Shown here: piece by piece, positions 24,029 to 32,927 of the stretch | Numbering within the stretch: position 1 is the stretch's first letter | Layout of the letters: each line of letters begins with the position of its first letter | Source: Microvirga solisilvae | Lineage (GTDB): Bacteria; Pseudomonadota; Alphaproteobacteria; Rhizobiales; Beijerinckiaceae | Direction: 5' to 3' | DNA: 64,000 nt | Assembly (NCBI RefSeq): GCF_022808595.1 | Contig: NZ_JAKUCN010000003.1 | Coordinates: forward strand, 434,001 to 498,000 | Notes under the pieces: model-generated | The model's input: the letters and a program-made list of their open reading frames with translations, nothing else | What the model was told of the DNA's origin: nothing | The model's database searches: none | Program-made: the position numbers and the translations under genes

Positions 24029-24805
24029 ATGGCACCACTCGATACCCTGCCGGATAGCTCGAATGCCGCCCTTGAGCGGCTGCGGGCGCTGTTGGAAGCG
24101 GCTTCATCCCAGAAGGAGCAGAGGCTTCCTCCCGAGCGCGTCCTTGCGGCGCAGATCGGGATCGGCAGACCTGCCCTTCGCCGGGCGCTCGAGGTGCTGG
24201 AGGCCGAGGGGCGGATCTGGCGGCACCAGGGCAAGGGAACCTTCATCGGTCCGCGCCCCAGTGAGCCTCACATCGATATGGAAGAGGTCTCCAAGCGCAC
24301 GCACCCGCTTGAGGTGATGGACGCGCGCATGGAGATCGAACCCATGCTCGCCCGGCTCGCGGCTCTGCGCGCCTCCAATGGCGATGTGGAGCGCTTGGTG
24401 CGCCTTGCGAACAAGACCGCCGAGAGCTTTGATGCGGATGGGCGTGAGCTTTGGGACAGCGCCCTGCATCGTGCCATTGCGGAAGTTGCTGGCAACAGCC
24501 TCCTTCTCGCGGTCTTCGACCTGATCAATAGGGTTCGCCAAGACAGGACTTGGCAGCAACTGCGCGAACGGGCCCGCTCCGAGGAACGGCAGAGAATTTA
24601 TGTCGAGCAGCATCGTCGCGTGGTTGCAGCCGTTGCCCAGCGTGAGGCCGCGGCGGCGGAAGGCGCTATGCGCGAGCATCTCTCTTTCGTACGCGACGGC
24701 CTCCTGAGGATCATGACTCATTCTCAGGTCGGGGGTGACGATCCGCATTCCGTAGAAACAACGATGCCCTTCAACGATAAGAAAGAACTTCAACATGGCA
24801 CGTGA
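24029..24805 (+). CDS. GntR family transcriptional regulator (FadR/FCD subfamily) of the peptide-transport locus
   Basis: 258 residues from ATG 24029; the frame also opens at GTG 23984, inside a palindrome, and neither start has a clear ribosome site. The N-terminal winged helix includes Leu-Pro-Pro-Glu-Arg-Val-Leu-Ala-Ala-Gln and Arg-Pro-Ala-Leu-Arg-Arg-Ala-Leu-Glu-Val-Leu, then Gly-Lys-Gly-Thr-Phe-Ile-Gly in the wing. The C-terminal FCD domain has Leu-His-Arg-Ala-Ile-Ala-Glu and Glu-Gln-His-Arg-Arg-Val. It overlaps the first transporter gene by 11 bases, so it should be cotranscribed with the operon it probably controls. Confidence 0.87.
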   Translation: MAPLDTLPDSSNAALERLRALLEAASSQKEQRLPPERVLAAQIGIGRPALRRALEVLEAEGRIWRHQGKGTFIGPRPSEPHIDMEEVSKRTHPLEVMDARMEIEPMLARLAALRASNGDVERLVRLANKTAESFDADGRELWDSALHRAIAEVAGNSLLLAVFDLINRVRQDRTWQQLRERARSEERQRIYVEQHRRVVAAVAQREAAAAEGAMREHLSFVRDGLLRIMTHSQVGGDDPHSVETTMPFNDKKELQHGT

Positions 24806-25850
24806 GGCCGCGCAGCAGACAATGGCCGAGATGAATAACGCGGCTGCACTTGCCGCCGAGCAACCGTTGCTCAGCGTGCGGGGCTTGTCTGTTCGCTTCG
24901 ACGGCGCACCCAAGGAGGTAAATGTCGTCGACGATGTGTCCTTCTCCGTCAGCAAGGGCAAGACGCTCTGTATTGTTGGTGAATCCGGGTGCGGCAAGAG
25001 CGTGACGTCGCTCGCTCTCATGGGGCTTCTGCCCACGCCGCCGGCGCGCATCATTGCAGGATCGGCGATGTTCGACGGACAGGATCTCCTGACACTCTCC
25101 GAGCGCGAGCGGGCGGACCTGCGCGGCGACCGCATGGCGATGATCTTCCAGGAGCCGATGACCTCGCTGAACCCCGCCTTCACCATCGGCGATCAGATCG
25201 CGGAGGGCATTGTCCGGCACAAGAAGGTCTCCAAGGCCGAGGCCATGGAACGGGCGCTCGACATGCTGAGGAAGGTACGCATTCCCGCGCCCGAGAAGCG
25301 GCTTCGCGCCTATCCGCACGAGGTGTCAGGCGGCATGCGTCAGCGCGTGATGATCGCCATGGCGCTCGCAAACGACCCGCAGCTTCTCATCGCGGATGAG
25401 CCGACAACCGCACTTGATGTGACGATCCAGGCGCAAATTCTCACCCTTATCCGTCGCCTTCAGGAAGAGACAGGTACGGCGATGATCCTCATTACCCACG
25501 ATCTTGGCGTGGTGGCCGAGGTCGCCGATGAGGTGGCGGTCATGTATGCGGGCCGCGTGGTCGAAAGTGGCCCCGTGGAAGCGATCTTTGACGACCCGCA
25601 GCATCCCTACACCATCGGTCTCATGGGATCCGTACCCTCGCTCGGTCGCCGCCAGGGGAGACTCGCTACGATTCGCGGCACAGTGCCGCCGGCGGAGCTG
25701 ATGCCGAAAGGCTGCCGCTTCACCCCGCGCTGCCCGTTCTCTGACAGTCGCTGCGCCAATGACCCGCCCCCGCTGACCGAAATCAAACCCGGTCACCGCG
25801 CGCGCTGCTGGTACGCGCCGCTCGAACAGCACCTTGGAGCAGCCTCATGA
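24795..25850 (+). CDS. Dipeptide/oligopeptide ABC transporter ATP-binding protein (DppD-like)
   Basis: 351 residues. Walker A is Gly-Glu-Ser-Gly-Cys-Gly-Lys-Ser (~60), signature Val-Ser-Gly-Gly-Met-Arg-Gln-Arg, Walker B Leu-Leu-Ile-Ala-Asp-Glu-Pro-Thr. The C-terminal oligopeptide-type extension contains Cys-Arg-Phe-Thr-Pro-Arg-Cys-Pro with further Cys, the metal-cluster-like motif of DppD/OppD. Possible later starts lie at residues 10 and 13. Its stop overlaps the next ATPase by four bases. Confidence 0.92.
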   Translation: MAREAAQQTMAEMNNAAALAAEQPLLSVRGLSVRFDGAPKEVNVVDDVSFSVSKGKTLCIVGESGCGKSVTSLALMGLLPTPPARIIAGSAMFDGQDLLTLSERERADLRGDRMAMIFQEPMTSLNPAFTIGDQIAEGIVRHKKVSKAEAMERALDMLRKVRIPAPEKRLRAYPHEVSGGMRQRVMIAMALANDPQLLIADEPTTALDVTIQAQILTLIRRLQEETGTAMILITHDLGVVAEVADEVAVMYAGRVVESGPVEAIFDDPQHPYTIGLMGSVPSLGRRQGRLATIRGTVPPAELMPKGCRFTPRCPFSDSRCANDPPPLTEIKPGHRARCWYAPLEQHLGAAS

Positions 25851-26950
25851 GCGTGGCGCCTGTGACCAACGACTTCATTCTCGAAGGCATCGACCTGAAA
25901 AAGCATTTCGGCGGCGGAGGGCTGTTATCGTCTCCCACGGTCGTGCGTGCGGTCGACGGTGTTTCGCTTGGCGTCCAGCGCGGAGAAACCTTCGCCATCG
26001 TGGGGGAATCCGGCTGCGGCAAGTCCACCCTCGGACGTCTAATGCTACGTCTCATCGAGCCGACCGGCGGCGATGTGCGCTATGAAGGTCAATCGATCCT
26101 CAAACTTAGTAAAAGCGAGATGCGCCGCCTGCGCCGCGAGCTGCAGATCATCTTCCAGGATCCCTTCGCTTCCCTCAACCCGCGCATGAATGTGGGTGAC
26201 ATTATCGCGGAGCCGATTTGGCTGCATAGCCTCGCAAGCGGTAAGGACAAGCGCGAGCGGGTGGCTGATCTCATGCGTACCGTAGGTCTTCTGCCGACGC
26301 ACACGGACCGCTATCCGCATGAATTCTCCGGCGGCCAGCGCCAACGCATCGGCATCGCCCGGGCGCTCGCGGGCGACCCCAAGCTGATCATCGGCGACGA
26401 GCCGGTTTCGGCCCTCGACGTATCGATCCAGGCGCAGATCATCAATCTGCTCGAAGACCTGAAGGAGCGCTTCGGTCTCACCCTCGTGATCGTCGCGCAC
26501 GATCTCGCCGTGATCCGGCACATGAGCGATCGCGTCGCCGTAATGTATCTGGGTGAAATCGTGGAACTGTCCGAGACGGATGCGCTCTTCGACAATCCGC
26601 TCCATCCCTATACGCAGGCGCTTCTCGCAGCGATTCCCATTCCGAGCCCCACGAACCGTCAGCCCAAGGCTCTGCTGCAAGGCGATGTGCCAAGCCCCGC
26701 CGCACCTCCGTCCGGCTGCCGCTTCCATACCCGTTGCCCCCATGCGCGCCCGCTCTGCAAGGAGCAGCATCCGGCTCTCGAAACAGCGCCTGATGGGCGG
26801 AAGGTGGCATGCCATTTCTGGCGCGAGATTCAGGGGGCCGGCGCAGGCTCCATCAGCGCACCGTCTCAGAGCCCGGCCCTGGCTAAGCGCCTGGCTCTCT
26901 ACCGAACTTGGCGTGAACGGCAGGATAAGGCCGTCACGGCGAGCCCTTGA
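25847..26950 (+). CDS. Dipeptide/oligopeptide ABC transporter ATP-binding protein (DppF-like)
   Basis: 367 residues, ATG overlapping the DppD-like stop. Walker A Gly-Glu-Ser-Gly-Cys-Gly-Lys-Ser-Thr (~51), signature Phe-Ser-Gly-Gly-Gln-Arg-Gln-Arg, Walker B Leu-Ile-Ile-Gly-Asp-Glu-Pro. The Cys-containing oligopeptide C-terminal domain is present. A 40-residue tail beyond it (Ala/Ser/Pro-rich, then Arg/Lys-rich) is longer than usual. Forms the ATPase heterodimer with the preceding protein. Confidence 0.92.
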   Translation: MSVAPVTNDFILEGIDLKKHFGGGGLLSSPTVVRAVDGVSLGVQRGETFAIVGESGCGKSTLGRLMLRLIEPTGGDVRYEGQSILKLSKSEMRRLRRELQIIFQDPFASLNPRMNVGDIIAEPIWLHSLASGKDKRERVADLMRTVGLLPTHTDRYPHEFSGGQRQRIGIARALAGDPKLIIGDEPVSALDVSIQAQIINLLEDLKERFGLTLVIVAHDLAVIRHMSDRVAVMYLGEIVELSETDALFDNPLHPYTQALLAAIPIPSPTNRQPKALLQGDVPSPAAPPSGCRFHTRCPHARPLCKEQHPALETAPDGRKVACHFWREIQGAGAGSISAPSQSPALAKRLALYRTWRERQDKAVTASP

Positions 26951-26993
26951 ACCAAGTGAAACAAATCCAGAGGAAGACTTGGAGGACTACCGA

Positions 26994-28493
26994 ATGAAGA
27001 AAAGATTGCTCCTAGCGCTGGCGGCCGGGCTCCTTGCGAGTACCGCCGCATCCGCGCAGAACCTACGCATCGGCCTCAATGAAGATCCGGACGTGCTCGA
27101 TCCGCATCGCGCCCGCACGTTCGTCGGCCGCATCGTGTTCACGTCGCTGTGCAACAAGCTCGTGGATATTACGCCTGATTTGAAGTTTACGCCCGAACTC
27201 GCAACCGAGTGGAGTTGGAGCGACGACGGCAAGGCACTGACCTTCAAGCTGCGCCCCGGCGTCACCTTTCATGATGGCGAGAAGATGGATGCGGCTGCCG
27301 TGAAGGCGAATATCGACCGCGCCCGCACCCTGCCGGATTCGCTCCGCAAGAGCGAGCTGACCTCTGTCGAGAGCGTCGATGTGGTCGACGACCTGACGGT
27401 GAAGGTCAATCTCTCCCGTCCGGATGCGACCCTTTTGTCGCAGCTCTCTGATCGCGCCGGCATGATCCTGTCGCCGAAGGCCTTCGCCTCCGCAGATTTC
27501 GGCCAGAAGCCGATCTGTTCCGGTCCCTATAAGTTCGTCGAGCGTGTGCAGAACGACCGCATCGTGCTGGAGCGCTTCAAGGAGCACTGGGACGCGAAGA
27601 ACTATAATTTCGAGCGCATCGTGTTCCAGCCGATTCCGGACACGACCGTGCGTCTCGCGAACCTGAAGTCGGGCAATCTCGATATGCTCGAGCGTCTTGC
27701 ACCGAGCGATGTGCCCGCCGCCAAGAGCGATGCCAACCTGGTTTTCGCACCTGTCACGGGCATTGGCTATCAGGGCATCACGATCAACACTAATAACGGC
27801 GACCGCGCAAAGATGCCGCTCGGCCAGGACAAGCGTGTGCGTCAGGCACTCGAATTGTCCATCGACCGTAACGTGATCAACGAGGTGGTGGGTGCCGGCA
27901 TTTATCCGCCAGCCGGTCAGCCTTTCCCTGAAGCAAGCCCTTACAACAATCCGAAGTTTGCTGCCGGCAAGCGTGATGTTGAGAAGGCGAAGAAGCTGCT
28001 TAAGGAAGCGGGTGTCGAGAAGGTGAAGTTCGAGCTGACCTTCGGCACCAGCACCACGACCCAGCAGATTGCCGAGATCATCCAGGCCATGGCGGCCGAG
28101 GCAGGCTTCGAGATCTCGCTGCGCCCGACCGAGTTCGCCGCCATGCAGAAGGAGGCGCAGGCCGGTAATTTCGATGCCAATATCATCGGCTGGTCAGGCC
28201 GCGTCGACCCCGATGGCAACATCCATGCCTTCGCAACCTGCAAAGGCGCCCTCAATGATGGACGCTACTGCAACGCGGATGTGGACAAGCTGCTCAACGA
28301 GGCCCGCTCCATCAACGATGAAGGCAAGCGCAAGCAGCTCTATGATTCCGCGCAGGCCATCCTGAAGGAAGACCTGCCGATCATCTACACTTACTACCAG
28401 CCCTGGCCCTTCGTTCTCTCGAAGAAGATGCAGGGCTTCAAACCCTATCCGGACGGCATGATCCGTCTGAAGGGCGTGAAGCTCGGCTCCTGA
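26994..28493 (+). CDS. Peptide ABC transporter substrate-binding protein (family 5, DppA-like)
   Basis: 499 residues from ATG 26994 with GGAGG nine bases upstream; the long open frame back to 26553 overlaps the DppF-like gene and is not used. A Sec signal peptide (Lys-Lys-Arg, Leu-rich core, Ala-Ser-Ala) is cleaved near residue 22. The mature protein has the SBP_bac_5 features: Asp-Pro-Asp-Val-Leu-Asp-Pro-His at the start, Phe-Lys-Leu-Arg-Pro-Gly-Val-Thr-Phe-His-Asp-Gly near residue 84, and a C-terminal Tyr-Tyr-Gln-Pro region. It delivers peptides or similar compounds such as glutathione to the DppBC-like channel. Confidence 0.93.
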   Translation: MKKRLLLALAAGLLASTAASAQNLRIGLNEDPDVLDPHRARTFVGRIVFTSLCNKLVDITPDLKFTPELATEWSWSDDGKALTFKLRPGVTFHDGEKMDAAAVKANIDRARTLPDSLRKSELTSVESVDVVDDLTVKVNLSRPDATLLSQLSDRAGMILSPKAFASADFGQKPICSGPYKFVERVQNDRIVLERFKEHWDAKNYNFERIVFQPIPDTTVRLANLKSGNLDMLERLAPSDVPAAKSDANLVFAPVTGIGYQGITINTNNGDRAKMPLGQDKRVRQALELSIDRNVINEVVGAGIYPPAGQPFPEASPYNNPKFAAGKRDVEKAKKLLKEAGVEKVKFELTFGTSTTTQQIAEIIQAMAAEAGFEISLRPTEFAAMQKEAQAGNFDANIIGWSGRVDPDGNIHAFATCKGALNDGRYCNADVDKLLNEARSINDEGKRKQLYDSAQAILKEDLPIIYTYYQPWPFVLSKKMQGFKPYPDGMIRLKGVKLGS

Positions 28494-28507
28494 ACGGCTG
28501 ACGAATC

Positions 28508-28548
28508 GCGTGCCCGGCAGTCTTGAGCCGGGCACGCTCCCAGTTTTT
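28508..28548 (+). promoter_or_regulatory. Intercistronic hairpin after the binding-protein gene
   Basis: A perfect 11-base stem, GCGTGCCCGGC (28508-28518) with GCCGGGCACGC (28527-28537), closes an eight-base loop. Six bases later there is a run of five T (28544-28548). Placed between the binding-protein gene and the first permease gene, it most likely stabilises the upstream mRNA or causes partial termination, giving more binding protein than channel. Confidence 0.7.
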
Positions 28549-28568
28549 CTCGCAGGTGACTTGCGCTG

Positions 28569-29516
28569 ATGCTCCGTTACATCGGACGACGTATTCTGAT
28601 TGCCATCCCGACACTCATCATCGTGTCGGTTCTGGTCTTTGCCTTGCAGAAGCTCCTGCCAGGCGATCCCGTTCTCACCATGGCGGGCGAGGAGCGCGAT
28701 CCGCAGGTGCTCGCCTATCTGCGCGAGAAGTATCGGCTGGACGATCCGATTCCGGTTCAATACTTCGCCTGGATCGGATCGGCCCTGACCGGCAATCTCG
28801 GTATCTCGCTGCGCACGGATATCCCGGTTCTCACGCTCATTCTCAGCAAGCTCCCTGTGACGATCGAACTCGCCATCATGGCGATGATCGTGGCGCTCGC
28901 CATCGGCATTCCCGCGGGCATCGTCTCGGCAGTCAGGAAGGGAACGGCCGTCGACTACGCCGCCAACGTCGTCGCGCTGTCAGGCCTCTCCATTCCGAAT
29001 TTCTGGCTCGGCATCATGCTCATCATGCTGGTCTCCGTCCGTTGGGGCCTGCTGCCGGCATCAGGTTATGTGCCGCCGACCGAAGATCTATGGCTCAACA
29101 TCAAAACCATGCTCATGCCGGCCTTCGTGCTGGGCACTGGCCTTGCAGCGAGCCTCATGCGTCACACCCGCAGCGCCATGCTCGGCGTCATGCGCTCAGA
29201 CTATATTCGCACTGCTCGTGCTAAAGGCCTTCTGTCGCGCAAGATCATTCTCAAGCATGCGCTGCGCAACGCGCTCATTCCTATCGTGACCTTGTCCACG
29301 CTGCTCTTTGGCGAATTGCTCGCTGGAGCGGTGTTGACCGAGCAGATCTTCACGATCCCAGGCTTTGGCAAGCTGATCGTGGATGCGGTCTTCAACCGCG
29401 ACTATGCCGTAGTGCAGGGCGTTGTCCTTTGCACGGCTGTCGGCTTCATATTCATGAATCTGCTCGCCGATGTTCTCTATGTTCTCGTCAATCCCCGCCT
29501 GAGGCACGCCGCATGA
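28569..29516 (+). CDS. Peptide ABC transporter permease (DppB-like)
   Basis: 315 residues with six membrane segments. The N-terminal Arg-Tyr-Ile-Gly-Arg-Arg-Ile-Leu-Ile-Ala-Ile-Pro, the Leu-Pro-Gly-Asp-Pro motif of the first periplasmic loop (~34-38), and the EAA-type loop Arg-Thr-Ala-Arg-Ala-Lys-Gly-Leu are all standard for DppB/GsiC. Its stop overlaps the next permease's ATG. Confidence 0.93.
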   Translation: MLRYIGRRILIAIPTLIIVSVLVFALQKLLPGDPVLTMAGEERDPQVLAYLREKYRLDDPIPVQYFAWIGSALTGNLGISLRTDIPVLTLILSKLPVTIELAIMAMIVALAIGIPAGIVSAVRKGTAVDYAANVVALSGLSIPNFWLGIMLIMLVSVRWGLLPASGYVPPTEDLWLNIKTMLMPAFVLGTGLAASLMRHTRSAMLGVMRSDYIRTARAKGLLSRKIILKHALRNALIPIVTLSTLLFGELLAGAVLTEQIFTIPGFGKLIVDAVFNRDYAVVQGVVLCTAVGFIFMNLLADVLYVLVNPRLRHAA

Positions 29517-30388
29517 CCGCCACCGCTGTTGTCGCCGACGATCTTGCCCTGCCGAAGAAGCGCAGTCGCGTCCTTGCCAAGTTTCTGAAGAACAAGAGCG
29601 CCGTCGTCGGTGGCCTCATCGTCCTGTTCTTCGTACTGGCCGCCATCGTCGGGCCCTACTTCGCACCCTTCGACCCGATTAAGCCGAGCTTCACGAGCAT
29701 CCGCAAGGCGCCCTCAGCCATGTTCTGGTTCGGCACCGACGAACTCGGCCGCGATACGCTTTCGCGCATGCTCTGGGGCGCGCGCGCCTCCATCATGGCG
29801 GGCGTGGTTTCGGTGTTCATCGCCATCGTGCTTGGCGTGCCCTTCGGCCTCATCTCCGGCTATTTCGGTGGCTGGGTGGATGCCGCGATCTCGCGTGCGA
29901 CAGACGCCATGCTGGCAATTCCATTCCTGATCTTCGCCATTGCCCTCGCGGCTTTCTTAGGTCCGAGCCTCACGAATGCGATGATCGCCATCGGTCTTTC
30001 CGCCATGCCGATCTTCATTCGCCTCACACGCGGTCAGGTGCTGACCGTGAAGGCGGAGGATTACGTGGAAGGCGCGCGCGCCATCGGACTCCCCGATTTC
30101 TGGATCATCGTGCGCTATGTGCTGCCGAATGTGCTGCCGCCAATCCTGGTGCAGGGCACGCTCACCATCGCGACCGCCATTATCGCAGAAGCGAGCCTGT
30201 CATTCCTCGGTCTTGGCCAGCAGCCTCCGAATCCGTCCTGGGGTTCGATGCTCAACACCGCCAAGAACTTCATGGACCAGGCGCCCTGGATGTCGATCTT
30301 TCCCGGGACCGCGATTTTCCTGATCGTTCTCGGCTTCAACCTCCTTGGCGACGGCTTGCGCGACGCGCTCGATCCTCGCGAACAGTAA
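29513..30388 (+). CDS. Peptide ABC transporter permease (DppC-like)
   Basis: 291 residues from ATG 29513, in an ATGA overlap with the DppB-like stop; the frame back to 29429 is not used. Features are the N-terminal Lys-Asn-Lys-Ser-Ala-Val-Val-Gly-Gly segment of the OppC_N domain, Phe-Gly-Thr-Asp-Glu-Leu-Gly-Arg-Asp, and the EAA loop Glu-Gly-Ala-Arg-Ala-Ile-Gly-Leu-Pro. It completes a full five-component importer. Confidence 0.93.
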   Translation: MTATAVVADDLALPKKRSRVLAKFLKNKSAVVGGLIVLFFVLAAIVGPYFAPFDPIKPSFTSIRKAPSAMFWFGTDELGRDTLSRMLWGARASIMAGVVSVFIAIVLGVPFGLISGYFGGWVDAAISRATDAMLAIPFLIFAIALAAFLGPSLTNAMIAIGLSAMPIFIRLTRGQVLTVKAEDYVEGARAIGLPDFWIIVRYVLPNVLPPILVQGTLTIATAIIAEASLSFLGLGQQPPNPSWGSMLNTAKNFMDQAPWMSIFPGTAIFLIVLGFNLLGDGLRDALDPREQ

Positions 30389-30410
30389 ATCATCAAACGG
30401 ATAAAGACAT

Positions 30411-32204
30411 ATGTTTACGACACGGCCTGAGATTCTCGGCACCTTCGGTATCGTGACTTCGACCCATTGGCTGGCCTCTGCCGCCGGAATGGCAATGCTG
30501 GAAAAGGGTGGAAACGCATTCGACGCCTGCGTGGCCTCCGGCTTCGTGCTGCAGGTGGTTGAGCCGCATCTTGTCGGTCCTTCGGGCGAAGTTCCCGCAG
30601 TGTTCTACTCGGCGAAAACGAAGAAGGTCGAAGTGCTCTGCGGTCAAGGCACTGCGCCGAAAGGCGCAACCATTGCGCATTACAAAAGCGAAGGGCTCAA
30701 GCTCATTCCTGGCAACGGCTTGCTCGCCACCGTCATTCCCGGCGCGTTCGATGCCTGGATGATCCTGCTGCGCGATCACGGCATGCTCAGCTTACGCGAT
30801 GTGCTCGAACCCGCCATCTATTATGCCGAGCAAGGACATCCGCTTCTGCCGCGGGTTTCCAACACTATCAACGACTTGAAGGAATTCTTCAAAACCGAAT
30901 GGCCCACGTCCGCCGCCGTTTTCCTTCCGGGCGGGGAGGAACCGAAGCCGCGCGCGCTCTTCCGCAATCCGCAGCTTGCCGAAACCTGGAAGCGCATCAT
31001 TCGCGAGGGTGAAGCCAAGGGCTCTAATCGCGAGGCGCAGATCGAGGCCGCCCGCAACGCCTTCTACAAGGGCTTCGTTGCTGAAGCCATCGACGCTTTC
31101 GTGCGCAAGACTGAAGTGATGGACCAAAGCGGATCCCGCCATCGCGGCGTGCTGAGCGCCGATGACATGGCCTCGTGGCAGGCCAGCTACGATGCGCCGC
31201 AGACCTATGAGTATCACAACTTCAGGGTCAACAAGATCAGGCCGTGGGGTCAGGGGCCTGTGTTCCTGCAGACGCTCGCGCTTCTCAAAGGATTCGATCT
31301 GTCCAAGATGGGACCAACCAGCGCCGAATTCATTCATACGCTGACCGAGTCCATGAAGCTCGCCTTCGCGGATCGCGAGGCCTATTACGGCGATCCGAAT
31401 TTCGTGGATGTGCCGATCGAGACGCTGCTGTCTGATGCTTACAACAGCGAGCGCCACAAGCTCATCACCGAGAAGGCCTCCCGCGAACTGCGCCCTGGCA
31501 TTGTGCCTGGCTACGAGTCGCAGGTCGAGCGCACGCTCGCTGCCTTGCGCGATCTCTCCACAACGGATCGTAAGGTTTCCGGTGGCGAGCCGACGCTTGC
31601 TTCCATGCGTTCGGCAAAGCGCGGCGATACGGTACATATCGACGTAGTCGACCGTTTAGGTAACATGATCGCGGCGATGCCTTCCGGTGGCTGGCTGCAA
31701 TCCTCGCCCGTCATTCCGGAGCTCGGCTTCATGCTCAACTCACGCGCCCAGATGTTCTGGCTGGAAGAGGGCTTGCCTGCAAGCCTGGAGCCGGGTAAGC
31801 GTCCGCGCACCACGCTCACGCCGACGCTCGCGGAGAAGGATGGCGAGCCCTACATGGTCTTCGGCTCTCCTGGTGGCGACCAGCAGGAGCAGTGGCAGCT
31901 TCTGCTCTTCCTGCGTCATGCCCATCATGAACTGAACCTGCAGGAGGCCATCGACCTGCCCATGTCGCATACGGCGCATTTCCCGTCCTCGTTCTACCCG
32001 CGTGAGCAGAAGCCCGGTCATCTGATGGCTGAGGAAAGCTACGGAGCGGAAGTCCTCGATGATCTACGCGCGCGCGGTCACGATGTGGAAGTGGCGCCAG
32101 CCTGGACGGTGGGACGTCTCGTGGCGGCAAGCCGCGACAAGGATGGCCTCCTGCATGGCGCCGCTACGCCGCGTCTCATGCAGGCCTACGCGGTAGGCCG
32201 TTAA
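30411..32204 (+). CDS. Gamma-glutamyltransferase family protein, cytoplasmic type
   Basis: 597 residues of the Ntn-hydrolase gamma-glutamyltransferase family. The large-subunit part has Glu-Lys-Gly-Gly-Asn-Ala-Phe-Asp-Ala near residue 31. The predicted autoprocessing and catalytic threonine is Thr407 (31629-31631) in Gly-Asp-Thr-Val-His-Ile, about where it lies in known enzymes. No signal peptide, unlike secreted E. coli GGT, so it should act in the cytoplasm on imported compounds. It follows the DppC-like gene by 22 bases and precedes a DUF1028 gene by 12. Hydrolysis of glutathione or gamma-glutamyl peptides is likely; other amides such as acylated beta-lactam precursors are possible for this family. 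Confidence 0.9.
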   Translation: MFTTRPEILGTFGIVTSTHWLASAAGMAMLEKGGNAFDACVASGFVLQVVEPHLVGPSGEVPAVFYSAKTKKVEVLCGQGTAPKGATIAHYKSEGLKLIPGNGLLATVIPGAFDAWMILLRDHGMLSLRDVLEPAIYYAEQGHPLLPRVSNTINDLKEFFKTEWPTSAAVFLPGGEEPKPRALFRNPQLAETWKRIIREGEAKGSNREAQIEAARNAFYKGFVAEAIDAFVRKTEVMDQSGSRHRGVLSADDMASWQASYDAPQTYEYHNFRVNKIRPWGQGPVFLQTLALLKGFDLSKMGPTSAEFIHTLTESMKLAFADREAYYGDPNFVDVPIETLLSDAYNSERHKLITEKASRELRPGIVPGYESQVERTLAALRDLSTTDRKVSGGEPTLASMRSAKRGDTVHIDVVDRLGNMIAAMPSGGWLQSSPVIPELGFMLNSRAQMFWLEEGLPASLEPGKRPRTTLTPTLAEKDGEPYMVFGSPGGDQQEQWQLLLFLRHAHHELNLQEAIDLPMSHTAHFPSSFYPREQKPGHLMAEESYGAEVLDDLRARGHDVEVAPAWTVGRLVAASRDKDGLLHGAATPRLMQAYAVGR

Positions 32205-32216
32205 GGGAGCATTGGG

Positions 32217-32927
32217 ATGACTTGGTCGATCATCGCGAAGGATCCAGAAACGGGATCCTTCGGCGTTGCCGTCACCACCAAGTTCTTTGCCGTCGGCGCT
32301 CTCTGCCCGTACGGCTCAGCGCGAGTGGGTGCGCTTGCGACGCAGGCCTTCGTCAATCCGCTCTATGGCTATGATGGCATGCGCCTTCTGTCGGAAGGCA
32401 GGAGCGCCGATGAGATCGTGTCGATCCTCACGGCTGCCGATCCCGGACGAGAGGTGCGGCAGCTTCACGTGATCGACCGGGAGGGCCGCGCGGCTGCTCA
32501 TACAGGGTGCGAATGTGTAGATTGGTGCGGACATCTGTCGGAAGATGGCGTTTCTGTCGCCGGCAACATGCTGGCAGGCCCAGCCGTGATCGAGACGAGT
32601 CTCGAAACCTTCAAGCGCCGCACCGATCTCCCCTTCGCCGAGCGCCTGATGAGCGCGCTCGATGCGGGTCAGGCGGAAGGCGGCGACAAGCGAGGCAAGC
32701 AATCCGCAGCGCTTAAGATTTGGCGCACGGAACTCTATCCTGTGCTGGATCTACGCGTGGACGACCATCCGGAACCGCTGGCGGAGCTGCGGCGACTCTA
32801 CGGCGTCGCGCACGAACGCTTCCTCGCCTTTATGGACGCCATGGCGACCCGCACCAATCCGGCCGGGATCACGGATCGAGCCTGGATCGATCAGCGGGCG
32901 CGGGAGATCAATGAACGCACCTTATGA
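32217..32927 (+). CDS. DUF1028 family protein (putative Ntn-hydrolase)
   Basis: 236 residues matching DUF1028 from the first residues: Thr-Trp-Ser-Ile-Ile-Ala then Gly-Ser-Phe-Gly-Val-Ala-Val and an Ala-Thr-Gln-Ala-Phe segment, with Val-Ala-Gly-Asn-Met-Leu in the middle. The family is predicted to have an Ntn-hydrolase-like fold but has no proven reaction that I can state. Last gene of the transporter/GGT operon, 12 bases after the GGT-like gene. Cotranscription with a peptide importer suggests amide or peptide hydrolysis. The 3' end overlaps the convergent epimerase-like gene by six bases. Confidence 0.9.
   Translation: MTWSIIAKDPETGSFGVAVTTKFFAVGALCPYGSARVGALATQAFVNPLYGYDGMRLLSEGRSADEIVSILTAADPGREVRQLHVIDREGRAAAHTGCECVDWCGHLSEDGVSVAGNMLAGPAVIETSLETFKRRTDLPFAERLMSALDAGQAEGGDKRGKQSAALKIWRTELYPVLDLRVDDHPEPLAELRRLYGVAHERFLAFMDAMATRTNPAGITDRAWIDQRAREINERTL

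Noticed and set aside
24104-25186. Minus-strand frame of 360 residues opposite the GntR and DppD-like genes
   Set aside because: Crosses two conserved genes on the opposite strand and shows no family match.
30792-31637. Minus-strand frame of 281 residues opposite the gamma-glutamyltransferase gene
   Set aside because: Shadow of a conserved gene; no start signal.
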